Source of the DNA: Gammaproteobacteria bacterium
GTDB taxonomy: Bacteria; Pseudomonadota; Gammaproteobacteria; Burkholderiales; Thiobacillaceae
Length of the DNA: 48,273 bases
Direction: 5' to 3'
Assembly: GCA_018820765.1 (NCBI GenBank)
Contig: JAHJNN010000014.1
Coordinates: 1-48,273 of the forward strand
A program made the translations under genes and the position numbers. A model generated the notes under the pieces. It was not told where the DNA came from, ran no database searches, and worked only from the letters and a program-made list of their open reading frames with translations. This document shows positions 14,770 to 27,010 of the stretch, in pieces. The number at the start of each line of letters is the position of its first letter. Position 1 is the first letter of the stretch.

Positions 14770-16563
14770 TCAAGCCGCCTTGTCCGAAGCCGCCGTATTG
14801 CGCAGCCGGATGTGCAGTTCGCGCAGCTGCTTTTCGTCGACCACGTTGGGGGCGTTGGTCATCAGGCAGGAGGCGCGCTGGGTCTTGGGGAAGGCGATGA
14901 CGTCGCGGATCGACTCGGCGCCGGTCATCAGCGTGACCAGGCGATCGAGGCCGAACGCCAGGCCGCCGTGCGGGGGCGCGCCGTACTGCAGGGCGTCAAG
15001 CAGGAAGCCGAACTTCTCGCGGCGCTCTTCCTCGCCGATGTTAAGTGCAGCGAACACCTTCTCCTGCACGTTCTCGCGATGGATACGCACCGAGCCGCCG
15101 CCAACTTCCCAGCCGTTCAGCACCATGTCGTAGGCTTTGGAGAGACACTTGCCGGGGTCGGTGGCGAGCCAGTCCTCGTGGCCGTCCTTCGGCGCGGTGA
15201 AGGGATGGTGCAGCGCGTCCCAGCGGTTCTCGTCCTCGTTGTATTCGAACATGGGGAAGTCGACCACCCACAGCGGCGCCCAGGCGCGGCCGTCGACGTG
15301 ACCCTTTTCGTGGCCGATCTTGAGGCGCAGCGCGCCGAGGGCATCGTTCACCACCTTGGCGCGGTCGGCGCCGAAGAAAACCAGGTCGCCGTTCTGCGCG
15401 CCGGTGCGCTGAATCACAGAGGCGAGCGCCGCTTCGGACAGGTTCTTGACGATGGGCGACTGCAGGCCGGATTCGTTGAGTTGCGTGACATCGTTGACCT
15501 TGATGTAGGCGAGGCCCTTGGCGCCGTAGATTTTCACGAATTCGGTGTAGCCGTCGATCTCGCCGCGGGAAAGGCTGGCGCCGCCGGGAATGCGCAGGGC
15601 GGCGACGCGGCCCTTCGGATCGTTGGCCGGACCGGAGAAGACCTTGAACGCAACCTCCTTCATCACGTCGCCGACGTCGACGATTTCCAGCGTCACCCGC
15701 ATGTCGGGCTTGTCGGAACCGTATTTGCTCATCGCCTCGGCGTAGGTCATGCGCTGGAAGGCGGCGGGCAGGTCGATGCCCTGCGCCTTCTGCATCATGT
15801 CGCGGATCATGCCCTCGACGAGATTCATGATCTCTTCTTCGCCCATGAACGAGGTTTCCAGGTCGACCTGGGTGAATTCGGGCTGGCGGTCGGCGCGCAG
15901 GTCTTCGTCGCGGAAGCACTTGGTGATCTGGAAGTAGCGGTCGACGCCGGCCACCATCAGCAGCTGCTTGAAGAGTTGCGGCGACTGCGGCAGCGCGTAG
16001 AACATGCCGTCGTGCACGCGGCTCGGCACCAGATAATCGCGCGCGCCTTCGGGGGTGGAGCGCGTCAGCATCGGCGTTTCGACTTCCATGAAGCCGTGCG
16101 TGTCGAGGTAGTCGCGCATGATCTTCGACACGCGGTAGCGCAGCTTGAGGTTCTTCTGCATCGGCTCGCGGCGCAGGTCGAGGTAGCGGTACTGCAGGCG
16201 GATGTTCTCGTTGATGTTGTCGTCGTCGATCTGGAACGGCGGCGTCAGCGAGGGATTCAGTACTTCCAGTTTTTTGGTCAGCAGCTCGACCATGCCGGTC
16301 GGCATGTTGGGGTTCTCGGTGCCGGCGGGGCGCGGCCGCACCAGGCCCTCGATCTTCAGCACAAATTCGGAACGCACGTCCTCGGCCAGCTTGAATGCCT
16401 CCGGCGTGTCGGGATCGATCACAACCTGCATCATGCCTTCGCGGTCGCGCAGGTCGATGAAGATGACGCCACCGTGATCGCGCCGGCGGTGCGCCCAGCC
16501 GCACAGGGTGACGGTGTTGCCGATGTCGGCGGCCGTGACGGCGCCGCAGTAATGAGTACGCAT
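14770..16563 (-). CDS. aspS: Aspartyl-tRNA synthetase (probably non-discriminating, Asp/Asn type)
   Basis: Class II synthetase of 597 aa with an N-terminal anticodon-binding OB domain, a GAD insertion and the catalytic core ([18 protein letters not shown], and [10 protein letters not shown] at the C-terminus). Residues H30 (HRRRDHGG) and G81 (RPRPAGTEN) correspond to the His/Gly pair reported for non-discriminating bacterial AspRS, where E. coli-type discriminating enzymes have Leu and Lys. That would mean it also charges tRNA-Asn with Asp, to be amidated by GatCAB. It starts 12 bp after the DUF502 stop, so the two are likely co-transcribed. Confidence 0.95.
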   Translation of the reverse strand: MRTHYCGAVTAADIGNTVTLCGWAHRRRDHGGVIFIDLRDREGMMQVVIDPDTPEAFKLAEDVRSEFVLKIEGLVRPRPAGTENPNMPTGMVELLTKKLEVLNPSLTPPFQIDDDNINENIRLQYRYLDLRREPMQKNLKLRYRVSKIMRDYLDTHGFMEVETPMLTRSTPEGARDYLVPSRVHDGMFYALPQSPQLFKQLLMVAGVDRYFQITKCFRDEDLRADRQPEFTQVDLETSFMGEEEIMNLVEGMIRDMMQKAQGIDLPAAFQRMTYAEAMSKYGSDKPDMRVTLEIVDVGDVMKEVAFKVFSGPANDPKGRVAALRIPGGASLSRGEIDGYTEFVKIYGAKGLAYIKVNDVTQLNESGLQSPIVKNLSEAALASVIQRTGAQNGDLVFFGADRAKVVNDALGALRLKIGHEKGHVDGRAWAPLWVVDFPMFEYNEDENRWDALHHPFTAPKDGHEDWLATDPGKCLSKAYDMVLNGWEVGGGSVRIHRENVQEKVFAALNIGEEERREKFGFLLDALQYGAPPHGGLAFGLDRLVTLMTGAESIRDVIAFPKTQRASCLMTNAPNVVDEKQLRELHIRLRNTAASDKAA

Positions 16564-16575
16564 GCTGTTTCTTTC

Positions 16576-17178
16576 CTATTGAGTACCGGAGCGCGCTTCA
16601 CCCGAGGCGACGCCCATCGAGACGATGTATTTCAACGCGCGGTCGACCGACACATTCAGCTCGATGACCTCGCTCTTTTTCACATAAAAATAAAAGCCGT
16701 TGACCGGGCTCGGCGTGGTGGGAATGAACACAGCCACATGCTCGTCCGGCAGCACGCGCACCACCTCGTCCGGCATATTGGTCTGGAACGCCAGCGACCA
16801 CGCCTGCGGGTGCGGATAGCGTACCAGCAGCACCTTGCGAAACGCATGGCCTTTGCCCGACAACAGGGTGTCGGATACCTGTTTGACGCTGCCGTAGATG
16901 GTTTTGACCACCGGGATGCGGATGAGCATGCGTTCCCACACATCGATGATCTTCTGGCCGAAGAAATTGGCGGCGAACACGCCGGTGAGCACGATCACCA
17001 GCAACGTCAGGATCACCCCCAGGCCGGGAATGCGTACGCCGATCCAGGCTTCGGGCTGCCATTCGGCCGGCAGCACCGTGAGGCTCTGGTCCATGGTGCC
17101 GATCAGGAGGTCGAGCACCCACAGGGTGATCCCCAGCGGCACCCAGATCAGCAGTCCGGTAATGAAATAGCGTTTCAT
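16576..17178 (-). CDS. DUF502 family membrane protein
   Basis: A 200-residue inner-membrane protein of unknown function. Two membrane segments are clear (about residues 3-26 and 50-72) and are followed by a soluble domain with GKGHAFRKVLLVRYP and FIPTTPSPVNGFYFYV, as in DUF502 proteins. The FmdB-DUF502-aspS order is common in betaproteobacteria. Its stop lies 12 bp before aspS, pointing to a shared transcript. Confidence 0.87.
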   Translation of the reverse strand: MKRYFITGLLIWVPLGITLWVLDLLIGTMDQSLTVLPAEWQPEAWIGVRIPGLGVILTLLVIVLTGVFAANFFGQKIIDVWERMLIRIPVVKTIYGSVKQVSDTLLSGKGHAFRKVLLVRYPHPQAWSLAFQTNMPDEVVRVLPDEHVAVFIPTTPSPVNGFYFYVKKSEVIELNVSVDRALKYIVSMGVASGEARSGTQ

Positions 17179-17210
17179 CGGTAAGGGGTCAAAGGCGGCG
17201 CAGTCCGGTC

Positions 17211-17246
17211 AAAAACAAAGAAGCGGGCGGCTTGCACCGCCCGCTT
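17211..17246 (-). terminator. Rho-independent terminator after the FmdB gene
   Basis: A 10-bp stem AAGCGGGCGG/CCGCCCGCTT (17221-17230 and 17237-17246) is followed on the minus strand by CTTTGTTTTT. It would separate FmdB from the DUF502-aspS transcript, at least in part. Confidence 0.82.
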
Positions 17247-17265
17247 CCCGGTTGCCTTGCGGCCG

Positions 17266-17523
17266 TCAGTTGCAGGCCGGACAGGCACCCGTGCCGCACG
17301 CAGGCGAAGGCGCGTCCGGCTTGGCTTCGGCCGGCTTGCTGCCGCCCTTGAAGTCAGTGGCATACCAGCCGGTGCCCTTCAGCGCAAAGCCGGCCGCCGT
17401 CACCTGCTTGGTGTATTCGGCCTTGCCGCACGACGGACAGACGGAGAGCGGCGCATCGGACACTTTCTGCATTTCGTCCTGGGCATGGCCGCAGGAGGCA
17501 CATTTGTAAGCATAAATCGGCAT
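17266..17523 (-). CDS. FmdB-family zinc-ribbon protein
   Basis: An 85-residue regulatory-type zinc ribbon with two CxxC knuckles, C8/C11 and C29/C32, and the usual start PIYAYKCASCGH. The C-terminal tail adds a Lys/Pro/Ala linker and two further cysteines in ACGTGACPACN. The function is not firmly known; FmdB was named from a formamidase regulator. The next genes on its strand are DUF502 and aspS, beyond a terminator. Confidence 0.87.
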   Translation of the reverse strand: MPIYAYKCASCGHAQDEMQKVSDAPLSVCPSCGKAEYTKQVTAAGFALKGTGWYATDFKGGSKPAEAKPDAPSPACGTGACPACN

Positions 17524-17628
17524 GATTCGCTCCGATAAATCAAGAAGTTACGGGATTATAACCGTTGCGGACGCAAAAGCCCACGGGCGCAAACGCAATC
17601 CGGCCGGGCGGCCCCGGTTTCAGGGCTG

Positions 17629-19710
17629 CTACCAGGCGGCGCTGAAGCTGCCGTAGACGCGCCGGCTGAAGACGTTGGTGTCGCGGAATTCCTGATAGTC
17701 GCTGCCCAGGTTCTGCCCGACCAGCGCGGCGTCGAGCTCGTAGCCCTGCCACTTCCAGCGGCGCGCCAGGCGCAGATCGACGCGGGTGAATGCTTCGGTG
17801 ATGTCGCCCGGCGTCAGCCATTTCTGCTCGCTGCTGTTCTGGACGAACAGGCTGGTCTCCCAGCCATGGCCAAGGCGGTAACGCGCGAGCAGGCCGACGT
17901 TGTTGCGCGGCGCCGAACGCGGAATATCCTGGTTGAAACCCGGCTCCGTGGTGTTGGTGTCGAGGAACACCCGGGCATAGTGCGCACCCACGTCGAGCGC
18001 CTCGGTCGGGCGCCAGCGCAGCTGGAGTTCGCCGCCGCGGGACGTGGCCTTGCCGATGTTGCTGTACTTGAATTCCCGGAAGCGGAACGTGCCATCGGCG
18101 ACGTAGTCGTCGCGCAGATAGCCGATGAAATTGTCGACGCGGTCGTCGAACAGCCGCAGGTCGAACTCGAGCCGCGCCGGCCGCCACACGCCGAGGTAGG
18201 CGAGTTCGCGCGACAGCACCCGTTCGGGCTCGAGGCCGTCCGAGGGAACGGTGAAGATGTCGAGCAGCGCGCCGGATTCCTGGTAATACGCCTGGTTGCC
18301 ATGCTCCTCGAAGAAGGTCGGCGAACGGGTGGCGCGCGACACGCCGGCGCGGATGACGTGCCCCGGCGCCAGGGTGAAGCTGGCAGCCAGCCGTGGCGAA
18401 ACGTCGAAGTCGGTGAAATAGTGGTACTCGAGCATGGCACCGGCGTGCAGCAGCACGCGGTCGTGGGCATGCCATTCCAGGTTGCCGAACGCGCGCGCGA
18501 GTTCGCCGCGCCAGGTCTTGCCGGTGTTGTAGTAATGCGGGCTGGATACGGTTTCCTGGCGCACTTCGCCGCCCCACACGCCGCGCAGATCGGGGCTCCA
18601 CTGCTCGTTCACCTGCAGTTCGACATTGCTGCGCGTCTGCAGCAGGTACTGGTCGAGGAGCGAGACGCCGAAGGCGGGGTTGATGTGGGTGAGGTCGGCG
18701 CGCGAATCGGCGTCGAAGCGGTTGCGGGCGAAGTAGGCCTGCAACTGCCATTCGCGCTGGGCGGATTCCACCTTGCTGTAAGCCAGTTGCAGGTAGAGCG
18801 CGCGGGAATCCTGCTCGCGCGGCTCGATCAGCGCGTCCTGGTTGAGCGTGCTGACGACCGCGCGGCCGGCCCGCCAGTCGCCCTGCGACAGACCGAATTG
18901 CGCCATCAGGTCCGAATCCGGCGTCAGTTGCCAGTCGAGGCGGCCGTTGACGAAGTAGGTTTTGCCCGCCTCGAAGTACTGGCCGTTGTCGTGCGCAGTC
19001 TTGAAATCCACGGTCCGCTCGAAGCGGTCGTGCTCGCGGGCCGAGGCGGTGAGGCGGTAGCGCAGCGCGGCATCGCCGCCGCCCTGACGGACGGTCAGCG
19101 CGCGCATGGACTGTTCGCCGGCCTGCAGCGACACGCTGCTGCCCTGCACCTGCGCCGCCGTCTTGGTGATGATGTTGATGACCGCCGCGAAGGCATTGGC
19201 GCCGTGCACCGCGGCATTGGGACCGCGTACCACTTCGATGCGCTCGATGTCGTCGATGGAAAGCGGCAGGTCGGTCCAGTACACCGCGCCGAAATGCGGG
19301 CTGTAGATCGAGCGGCCGTCGACCAGCACCTGCAGCCGGCGCGAGTAGGCGTCGCCCATGCCGTGATAGCCGAGCGCCCAGGTGTTGTCGCGGGTGTAGG
19401 CGACGGAGAATCCCGGCACCAGGCGCAGAAGTTCGGGAATGTCGCGGAAGCCCGAGGCGCGGATCATGTCGCGATCGATGACGGTGACGGCGGCCGGCGC
19501 CTCGTGCACCGGTTGCGAAAGGCGCGACGCCGACAGCACGACCGGCAATTCGTCGAGAAAATCGGCTTCGGTGACCGCTGCCCACGCCGGGTGTACGCAC
19601 GCCAAGGCGCCCAGCAGCAAAAGGATTCTTCCCGACACGCGGAAAGTCGTTGATTGGTTGCGGCCCACTGTCACTTCATGCCGGTGCTTCGCCCCGGCTT
19701 CGCTCCGCAT
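17629..19710 (-). CDS. TonB-dependent outer-membrane receptor (copy 1)
   Basis: A 22-strand-type outer-membrane transporter of 693 aa energised by TonB. A signal peptide ends AWA near residue 44. A TonB-box-like ELPVVLS lies at about 54-60, then the plug domain (EAPAAVTVIDRDMIRASGF, LVDGRSIYS, ERIEVVRGPNA), then a barrel ending FSRRVYGSFSAAW with the terminal aromatic. Its substrate is unknown and no transporter or regulator lies beside it. The plug is nearly identical to that of copy 2 but the barrel has diverged. A near-consensus sigma-28 promoter (19732-19758) ends about 20 bases upstream. No clear ribosome site precedes the ATG, so an internal GTG is possible. Confidence 0.88.
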   Translation of the reverse strand: MRSEAGAKHRHEVTVGRNQSTTFRVSGRILLLLGALACVHPAWAAVTEADFLDELPVVLSASRLSQPVHEAPAAVTVIDRDMIRASGFRDIPELLRLVPGFSVAYTRDNTWALGYHGMGDAYSRRLQVLVDGRSIYSPHFGAVYWTDLPLSIDDIERIEVVRGPNAAVHGANAFAAVINIITKTAAQVQGSSVSLQAGEQSMRALTVRQGGGDAALRYRLTASAREHDRFERTVDFKTAHDNGQYFEAGKTYFVNGRLDWQLTPDSDLMAQFGLSQGDWRAGRAVVSTLNQDALIEPREQDSRALYLQLAYSKVESAQREWQLQAYFARNRFDADSRADLTHINPAFGVSLLDQYLLQTRSNVELQVNEQWSPDLRGVWGGEVRQETVSSPHYYNTGKTWRGELARAFGNLEWHAHDRVLLHAGAMLEYHYFTDFDVSPRLAASFTLAPGHVIRAGVSRATRSPTFFEEHGNQAYYQESGALLDIFTVPSDGLEPERVLSRELAYLGVWRPARLEFDLRLFDDRVDNFIGYLRDDYVADGTFRFREFKYSNIGKATSRGGELQLRWRPTEALDVGAHYARVFLDTNTTEPGFNQDIPRSAPRNNVGLLARYRLGHGWETSLFVQNSSEQKWLTPGDITEAFTRVDLRLARRWKWQGYELDAALVGQNLGSDYQEFRDTNVFSRRVYGSFSAAW

Positions 19711-19731
19711 AGATGAGTCACTAACTCAGGT

Positions 19732-19758
19732 GTATCGGCCAACTCCCCGCAAACTTTA
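19732..19758 (-). promoter_or_regulatory. Sigma-28 (FliA)-type promoter upstream of TonB receptor copy 1
   Basis: The minus strand reads TAAAGTTT (19751-19758), an 11-bp spacer, then GCCGATAC (19732-19739). The flagellar sigma factor consensus is TAAAGTTT-N11-GCCGATAA, so 15 of 16 positions match with exact spacing. Transcription would begin about 15 bases before the receptor ATG. Confidence 0.8.
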
Positions 19759-19845
19759 ATTCAGGGCCGGTCGAACACGAGCGAATCATCAAGCTTCAGG
19801 CAAAACCCCGGACAGGATTCTAGTGGCAGCACACGCCCAGCCTCA

Positions 19846-21840
19846 TCACCAGGCCAGGCTCAGGCTGCCGTAGACGCGGCGGCTGAAGACATTTTCACTG
19901 CGGAACTCGCTGTAATCCTCGCCCAGGTTCTGGCCCACCACGGCCGCCTCCACCTCATGCCCCTGCCAGGACCAGCGCCGCGCGAAGCGGACGTCCCAGC
20001 GGGTATAGGCCTGGGTGAGGTCGCCATCGGACAGCCACTTCATGCGCCCCGAGCGATACACGCCGGCGCTGGCGTTCCAGCCCTGCCCCAGGTCATAGCG
20101 CGCCAGCAGGCTGAAGTTGTTGTGCGGCACGGATTGCGACAGGTCGCGGTCGACGCTCTGGTCCGCAGCAATGAATGCGCGCGCATATTGCGCCGACAGC
20201 CTCAACGCCGGGACAGGCTGCCAGTTCAGTTGCAGATCGCCGCCCTGCACGGTGAAGGCGTCGCGGTTGGTGAACTGCCGGGGCGAGCCCGCGCCATTGA
20301 TGTAGTCATGGATCGTGTCGTGAAACAGCTTGGCATCGAATTGCATGCGCAGCGCCGGATACTGTCCCACGTAGGCGATCTCGCGCGACAGGATGCGCTC
20401 GGGACGCAACGGATCCGATGGCACGAACACCTGCTCGATCAAGGCACCTCCCGTCGAGTAATAGGCCAGACTGCCCTGCTGTTCGAAAAAGGTGGGGGAA
20501 CGATAGGCCTGCGACACGTTCAGGCGCAGGGTGTGGCCGTCGGCCAGCGTGTAGTTGATCGCCACGCGCGGCGAAATGTCGGTGCCGGTGAAGTAATGAT
20601 GTTCGAGCATCGCGCCGCCCTGCAGCAACAGATCGGGGTGGACACGCCATTCCAGATTGGCATTGACCCGCCCCAGCACGCCCTGCTGGGTGTCGCGGCT
20701 GTCGAAATACAGGAGGCTTTGCACCGTCTCGCGCCGCAGTTCGGCACCCCAGGCCATGCGCAGCGTGGATCCGAGCCGGGTGTTGGCCTGAAATTCCAGG
20801 CTGGTGCGGGTTTGCAGCGTGTCCTGGTCGCCGACGATCGTCAGGCCAAACGCATCCAGGCGGCTCGGCGCATCGAGCGCATGCCGGCTGTGATAGAACT
20901 GCAGCGACCACTCGTCGTCGGCGCTCAGCACACGCCGAAACTTGAACTGCAGATAGGCATTGCTGACATCCTGCTGGCGCGGCTCGAGCTCATGCTCCGG
21001 GTCGGGCGGGTCCTGCAGACGGCCGGCCTGCCAGTCGCCGACCGCCAACCCGAACTGCGCCGTGAGCTCGTCGCTGGCCGACGCCCGGTAGTCCGCGCGC
21101 CCGTTCAGGAAATAGGTCCGGGTTTCTTCGTACTGCTTCAGCGAGCCGGCGCCATTCTGCGTATCCGTCTCGAACCGGTCGCGATTCTGGGCGGACAGCG
21201 TCATCCGGTAACGCAGGTCGCCCCGGCTGCCGCCGCGACGCAGCGTCACCCCCGACATGCCCTGCTCGCCGTGCTGCAGGGAGGCGAATGTTCCCGGCGT
21301 CTGACTCGGGTCCTTGGTGATGATGTTGATGACGGCGAGAAAGGCATTGGCCCCGTAGGTTGCGGCGTTGGGCCCGCGCACCACTTCGATGCGCTCGACG
21401 TCGTCGATCGACAGCGGCAACTCCTGCCATTGCACGGCGCCGAAGGCCGCACTGTAGATCGAGCGCCCGTCCACCAGCACCTGAAACCGCCGCGAAAACG
21501 CATCGGCCATGCCGTGGTAGCCGATCGCCCAGGTGTTGTCGCGCGTATACGCCACCGAGAATCCCGGCACCAGTCGCAGCAGGTCGGGAATGTCGCGGAA
21601 ACCCGACGCGCGAATCATGTCGCGGTCGATGACGGTGACGGCGGCAGGCGCCTCGTTCAGCGGCTGCGACAGGCGCGAGACCGAGAGCACGACCGGCAGT
21701 TCGCCGAGAAAATCGGCTTCGGTGATGACGGCCTGCGCGGCGTGCGGGCATGCCAGGGCGGCGCCCAGCACCAGCGCGCGCACCGCCACACCGCAGTTGT
21801 CGTGTGCTTCCGTGTTCACCGATGTCGGCGCAGTGCGCAC
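19846..21840 (-). CDS. TonB-dependent outer-membrane receptor (copy 2)
   Basis: Tandem paralogue of copy 1, 664 aa. The signal peptide ends AQA near residue 37, followed by the shared ELPVVLS box, plug and a barrel ending FSRRVYGSLSLAW. The start is a GTG at 21838-21840 with GGAGG seven bases before it. It lies 62 bp after ssb on the same strand and may be read from the ssb transcript or a short promoter in between; no sigma-28 motif is seen here. The substrate is unknown. Plug conservation with barrel divergence suggests duplication followed by a change of ligand. Confidence 0.88.
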   Translation of the reverse strand: MRTAPTSVNTEAHDNCGVAVRALVLGAALACPHAAQAVITEADFLGELPVVLSVSRLSQPLNEAPAAVTVIDRDMIRASGFRDIPDLLRLVPGFSVAYTRDNTWAIGYHGMADAFSRRFQVLVDGRSIYSAAFGAVQWQELPLSIDDVERIEVVRGPNAATYGANAFLAVINIITKDPSQTPGTFASLQHGEQGMSGVTLRRGGSRGDLRYRMTLSAQNRDRFETDTQNGAGSLKQYEETRTYFLNGRADYRASASDELTAQFGLAVGDWQAGRLQDPPDPEHELEPRQQDVSNAYLQFKFRRVLSADDEWSLQFYHSRHALDAPSRLDAFGLTIVGDQDTLQTRTSLEFQANTRLGSTLRMAWGAELRRETVQSLLYFDSRDTQQGVLGRVNANLEWRVHPDLLLQGGAMLEHHYFTGTDISPRVAINYTLADGHTLRLNVSQAYRSPTFFEQQGSLAYYSTGGALIEQVFVPSDPLRPERILSREIAYVGQYPALRMQFDAKLFHDTIHDYINGAGSPRQFTNRDAFTVQGGDLQLNWQPVPALRLSAQYARAFIAADQSVDRDLSQSVPHNNFSLLARYDLGQGWNASAGVYRSGRMKWLSDGDLTQAYTRWDVRFARRWSWQGHEVEAAVVGQNLGEDYSEFRSENVFSRRVYGSLSLAW

Positions 21841-21902
21841 CGGCCCCCTCCATGTTTTATGCGTTCGAGTTATCTGGCGGCGTACGCGCCGCGCGCGTCC
21901 TG

Positions 21903-22379
21903 TCAGAACGGAATATCGTCGTCCATGTCGTCGAAGCCGCTACTGGCCGGACGCTGCGGCGCGGCGGCCGGCGCGTTGCTGCGCGGCTGGCTGCGCGGAG
22001 CGGACTGGTTGAAGCCGCCGTCGTCCATGTCGGCCATACCGCCGCCGCCCTTGCTGCCCAGCATCTGCATGCGGTCGCCGCGAATCTCGGTCGCGTATTT
22101 TTCGACGCCTTCCTTGTCGGTGTACTTGCGGGTGCGGATGCTGCCTTCGACGTAGACCTGGCTGCCTTTTTTCAGATATTGCCCGCAGACTTCGGCGGTG
22201 CGGCCGAAGAAGCTGACCCGATGCCATTCGGTCTGCTCGACCATCTGGCCGGTCTTGTCCTTGTATTTATCGGTGGTGGCGATGGCGAGGTTGGCGACGG
22301 CTTCCCCGCTCGGCAGGTAGCGCATTTCGGGGTCGCGCCCCAGGTTGCCGACCAGAATGACCTTGTTGACGGATGCCAT
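21903..22379 (-). CDS. ssb: Single-stranded DNA-binding protein
   Basis: SSB of 158 aa that coats single-stranded DNA in replication, recombination and repair. The N-terminal OB fold contains [20 protein letters not shown] and [14 protein letters not shown] Gly/Ala/Pro/Arg-rich linker follows, then the acidic tip DDMDDDIPF that binds partner proteins. The ATG follows GGGGAG. It is downstream of the MFS gene (65-bp gap), in the MFS-ssb/uvrA neighbourhood common in betaproteobacteria. Confidence 0.97.
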   Translation of the reverse strand: MASVNKVILVGNLGRDPEMRYLPSGEAVANLAIATTDKYKDKTGQMVEQTEWHRVSFFGRTAEVCGQYLKKGSQVYVEGSIRTRKYTDKEGVEKYATEIRGDRMQMLGSKGGGGMADMDDGGFNQSAPRSQPRSNAPAAAPQRPASSGFDDMDDDIPF

Positions 22380-22444
22380 CGTTTTCTCCCCTGAATTGTG
22401 TGGATTGGTGAAGCTTGAAGTGTTGTCGATTCTATCAGGCCTGC

Positions 22445-23836
22445 CTAGCCGGCAGCCGTCGCCTTCAGCAGGCTGCGCGCGCCGGCTTCGTCCCAGCCCT
22501 TGAGGCTGACCTTGAGCATGGCCACGCCTTCCTCGGCCAGCACCACCGCCTCGACCACCCCTGCCACCTCGGCCAGCTGCATTTTAAGCAGCGCAGCCTC
22601 ATCCGCAGGCATCACGCCGACGCGGAACAGCCGGGTCTTGATCGCGGGCGGCGGCGTCATCGACAGGCTCGCCAGCAGCCAGACCGCCATCAGCACCACG
22701 CAGAAGATGAACACGGCGGCAAAGCCGTGGTGCTGCGCCAGCCAGCCGCCGAACACGCCGCCGAAGAACAGTCCCAGCGCTTGCGCGGTATTGTAGACGC
22801 CCATCGCGGTGCCCTTGGCCGACACCGGCGCGAGCTTGGAAATCAGCGAAGGCAGGCTGGCCTCGAGCAGGTTGAAAGCGACGAAATAAAAGAACAGCGC
22901 CCACACGATGCTCCAGAAATGGCCAATGCCGAACGCCAGCCCCAACTGGGCCAGCAGCATCAGCGCCACCGCACCGACGAACACCGGCTTCATCTGGCCG
23001 CGCTTCTCGCCATAGATGATGGCCGGCACCATCAGCACGAAGGAGCCCAGCAGCACCGGCAAATACACCGCCCAGTGGTGGTCGGCGGCCAGGCCGCTGT
23101 TCTTCAGCGCCACCGGTACCACCACGAACATCGCCATCTGCGCCGCGTGCAGGGCGAAGATGCCGAAATCGAGCCGCGCGAGCTGGCCGTCTTTCAGCAC
23201 GTCGATCAGTTTTGCCGGGTTGGCCTGGGCGTCGGCATGGAAGTGACTGTCGGCGGGATCGGGCACCCACACTTTCACCACCCAGATCGCGGCCAGTGCA
23301 AGCACACCGGTCAGCGCGAAAATCCCCGGCACGCCGATGACGCGGTTGAGCGCAGGCCCTGCCACCAGCGACACGGCGAAGACCATACCGATGGTCGAGC
23401 CGACCAGCGCCATCGCCTTGGTGCGGTGCTCTTCGCGGGTGAGGTCGGCCAGCATCGCGGTGACGGCGGCGGAAATCGCCCCCGCCCCCTGCAGCGCGCG
23501 GCCGAAAATCGTCCAGTAGATGTCGCTGGCGGTGCTGGCGACGAAGCTGCCGAGGGCAAACACGATGAGACCGAAAATGATGACCTTCTTGCGGCCGATG
23601 CGGTCGGACGCCATGCCGAAGGGCAGCATGAGGATGGCCTGGGTCAGGCCGTACATGCCGAGCGCGAGGCCGACCAGGGTGTGGTTGTCGCCGCCCGGCA
23701 GGTCTTCGGCGTACAGCGCGAACACCGGCAGGATCAGGAACATGCCCAGCATGCGCAGCCCGAAGATCGCCGCCAGGCCCGATGCGGCGCGCTTTTCGGC
23801 GCGGGTCATGCTTTCGGACAGGTCGATCTGGGCCAC
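22445..23836 (-). CDS. MFS transporter with C-terminal YAM-like domain (YajR-like)
   Basis: Inner-membrane major facilitator of 463 aa with 12 predicted helices. The MFS signature DRIGRKKVI lies in the loop between helices 2 and 3. After the last helix (about residue 395) comes a soluble region of about 65 residues, [20 protein letters not shown] and onward, resembling the ferredoxin-like YAM domain of YajR. Substrate unknown; relatives are usually called drug-efflux candidates. The GTG at 23834-23836 gives the length stated; an ATG nine codons later is an alternative, and neither has a good ribosome site. It is divergent from uvrA. Confidence 0.87.
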   Translation of the reverse strand: MAQIDLSESMTRAEKRAASGLAAIFGLRMLGMFLILPVFALYAEDLPGGDNHTLVGLALGMYGLTQAILMLPFGMASDRIGRKKVIIFGLIVFALGSFVASTASDIYWTIFGRALQGAGAISAAVTAMLADLTREEHRTKAMALVGSTIGMVFAVSLVAGPALNRVIGVPGIFALTGVLALAAIWVVKVWVPDPADSHFHADAQANPAKLIDVLKDGQLARLDFGIFALHAAQMAMFVVVPVALKNSGLAADHHWAVYLPVLLGSFVLMVPAIIYGEKRGQMKPVFVGAVALMLLAQLGLAFGIGHFWSIVWALFFYFVAFNLLEASLPSLISKLAPVSAKGTAMGVYNTAQALGLFFGGVFGGWLAQHHGFAAVFIFCVVLMAVWLLASLSMTPPPAIKTRLFRVGVMPADEAALLKMQLAEVAGVVEAVVLAEEGVAMLKVSLKGWDEAGARSLLKATAAG

Positions 23837-23920
23837 TGCGGATGTGCTAACCGGGGTTAGGTGAAATCGGGAAGTCCGTTATATTAGCAGGTTGCGAATT
23901 ACGCCTGACCGCACCTGACA

Positions 23921-26740
<2,820 letters not shown>

Positions 26741-26743
<3 letters not shown>

Positions 26744-27010
26744 GAGCCCATTTCAGTCAAATCATGTCCCGCGTTGAGATCAGGATCGGATGGATGCAAG
26801 GCGCAGCACGCAGGCAATGGCCATCCATTGCCAAGTGCTGCAACGCTGCAGACGCCGATCCTGATCTCAACCCAGAGGGCCGGCTGACAGCGGGCGCATT
26901 GCGGCGTTGCGGGTGGCTCGTGGAGAATGACTACACTTCCCCCCCCGCGCCTTGCACTGCATCCCGCAGTCAACCGGCGCGGGGCATGATTTGACTGAAA
27001 TGGACTCCTA
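26741..27010. mobile_element. MITE-like element with 32-bp terminal inverted repeats
   Basis: The left arm (26742-26773) and right arm (26978-27009) are inverted copies over 32 bases with two mismatches. The outer ends read AGGAG and CTCCT, with a TA at each edge (26741-26742 and 27009-27010). Inside, 26773-26871 forms a second long imperfect hairpin with 17-bp perfect outer arms. No transposase or credible gene is present. Size, terminal repeats and edge TA suggest a miniature inverted-repeat element mobilised in trans by a TA-targeting transposase. That mobility is inference, since only one copy is seen here. Confidence 0.75.
26773..26871. repeat. Long internal hairpin inside the MITE-like element
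   Basis: The perfect 17-bp arms GTTGAGATCAGGATCGG (26773-26789) and its complement (26855-26871) enclose further pairing: GCAGCAC with GTGCTGC, and GGCAATGG with CCATTGCC around a central CCAT. As RNA or extruded DNA this would be a rod of roughly 99 bases. Confidence 0.85.

Noticed and set aside
13807..17184. Very long plus-strand open frame (1125 codons) opposite nudB, aspS and DUF502
   Set aside because: It spans several well-supported minus-strand genes and their gaps, including a REP doublet, and its translation is rich in His, Arg, Gln and Val with no family resemblance. It is a GC-driven antisense frame.
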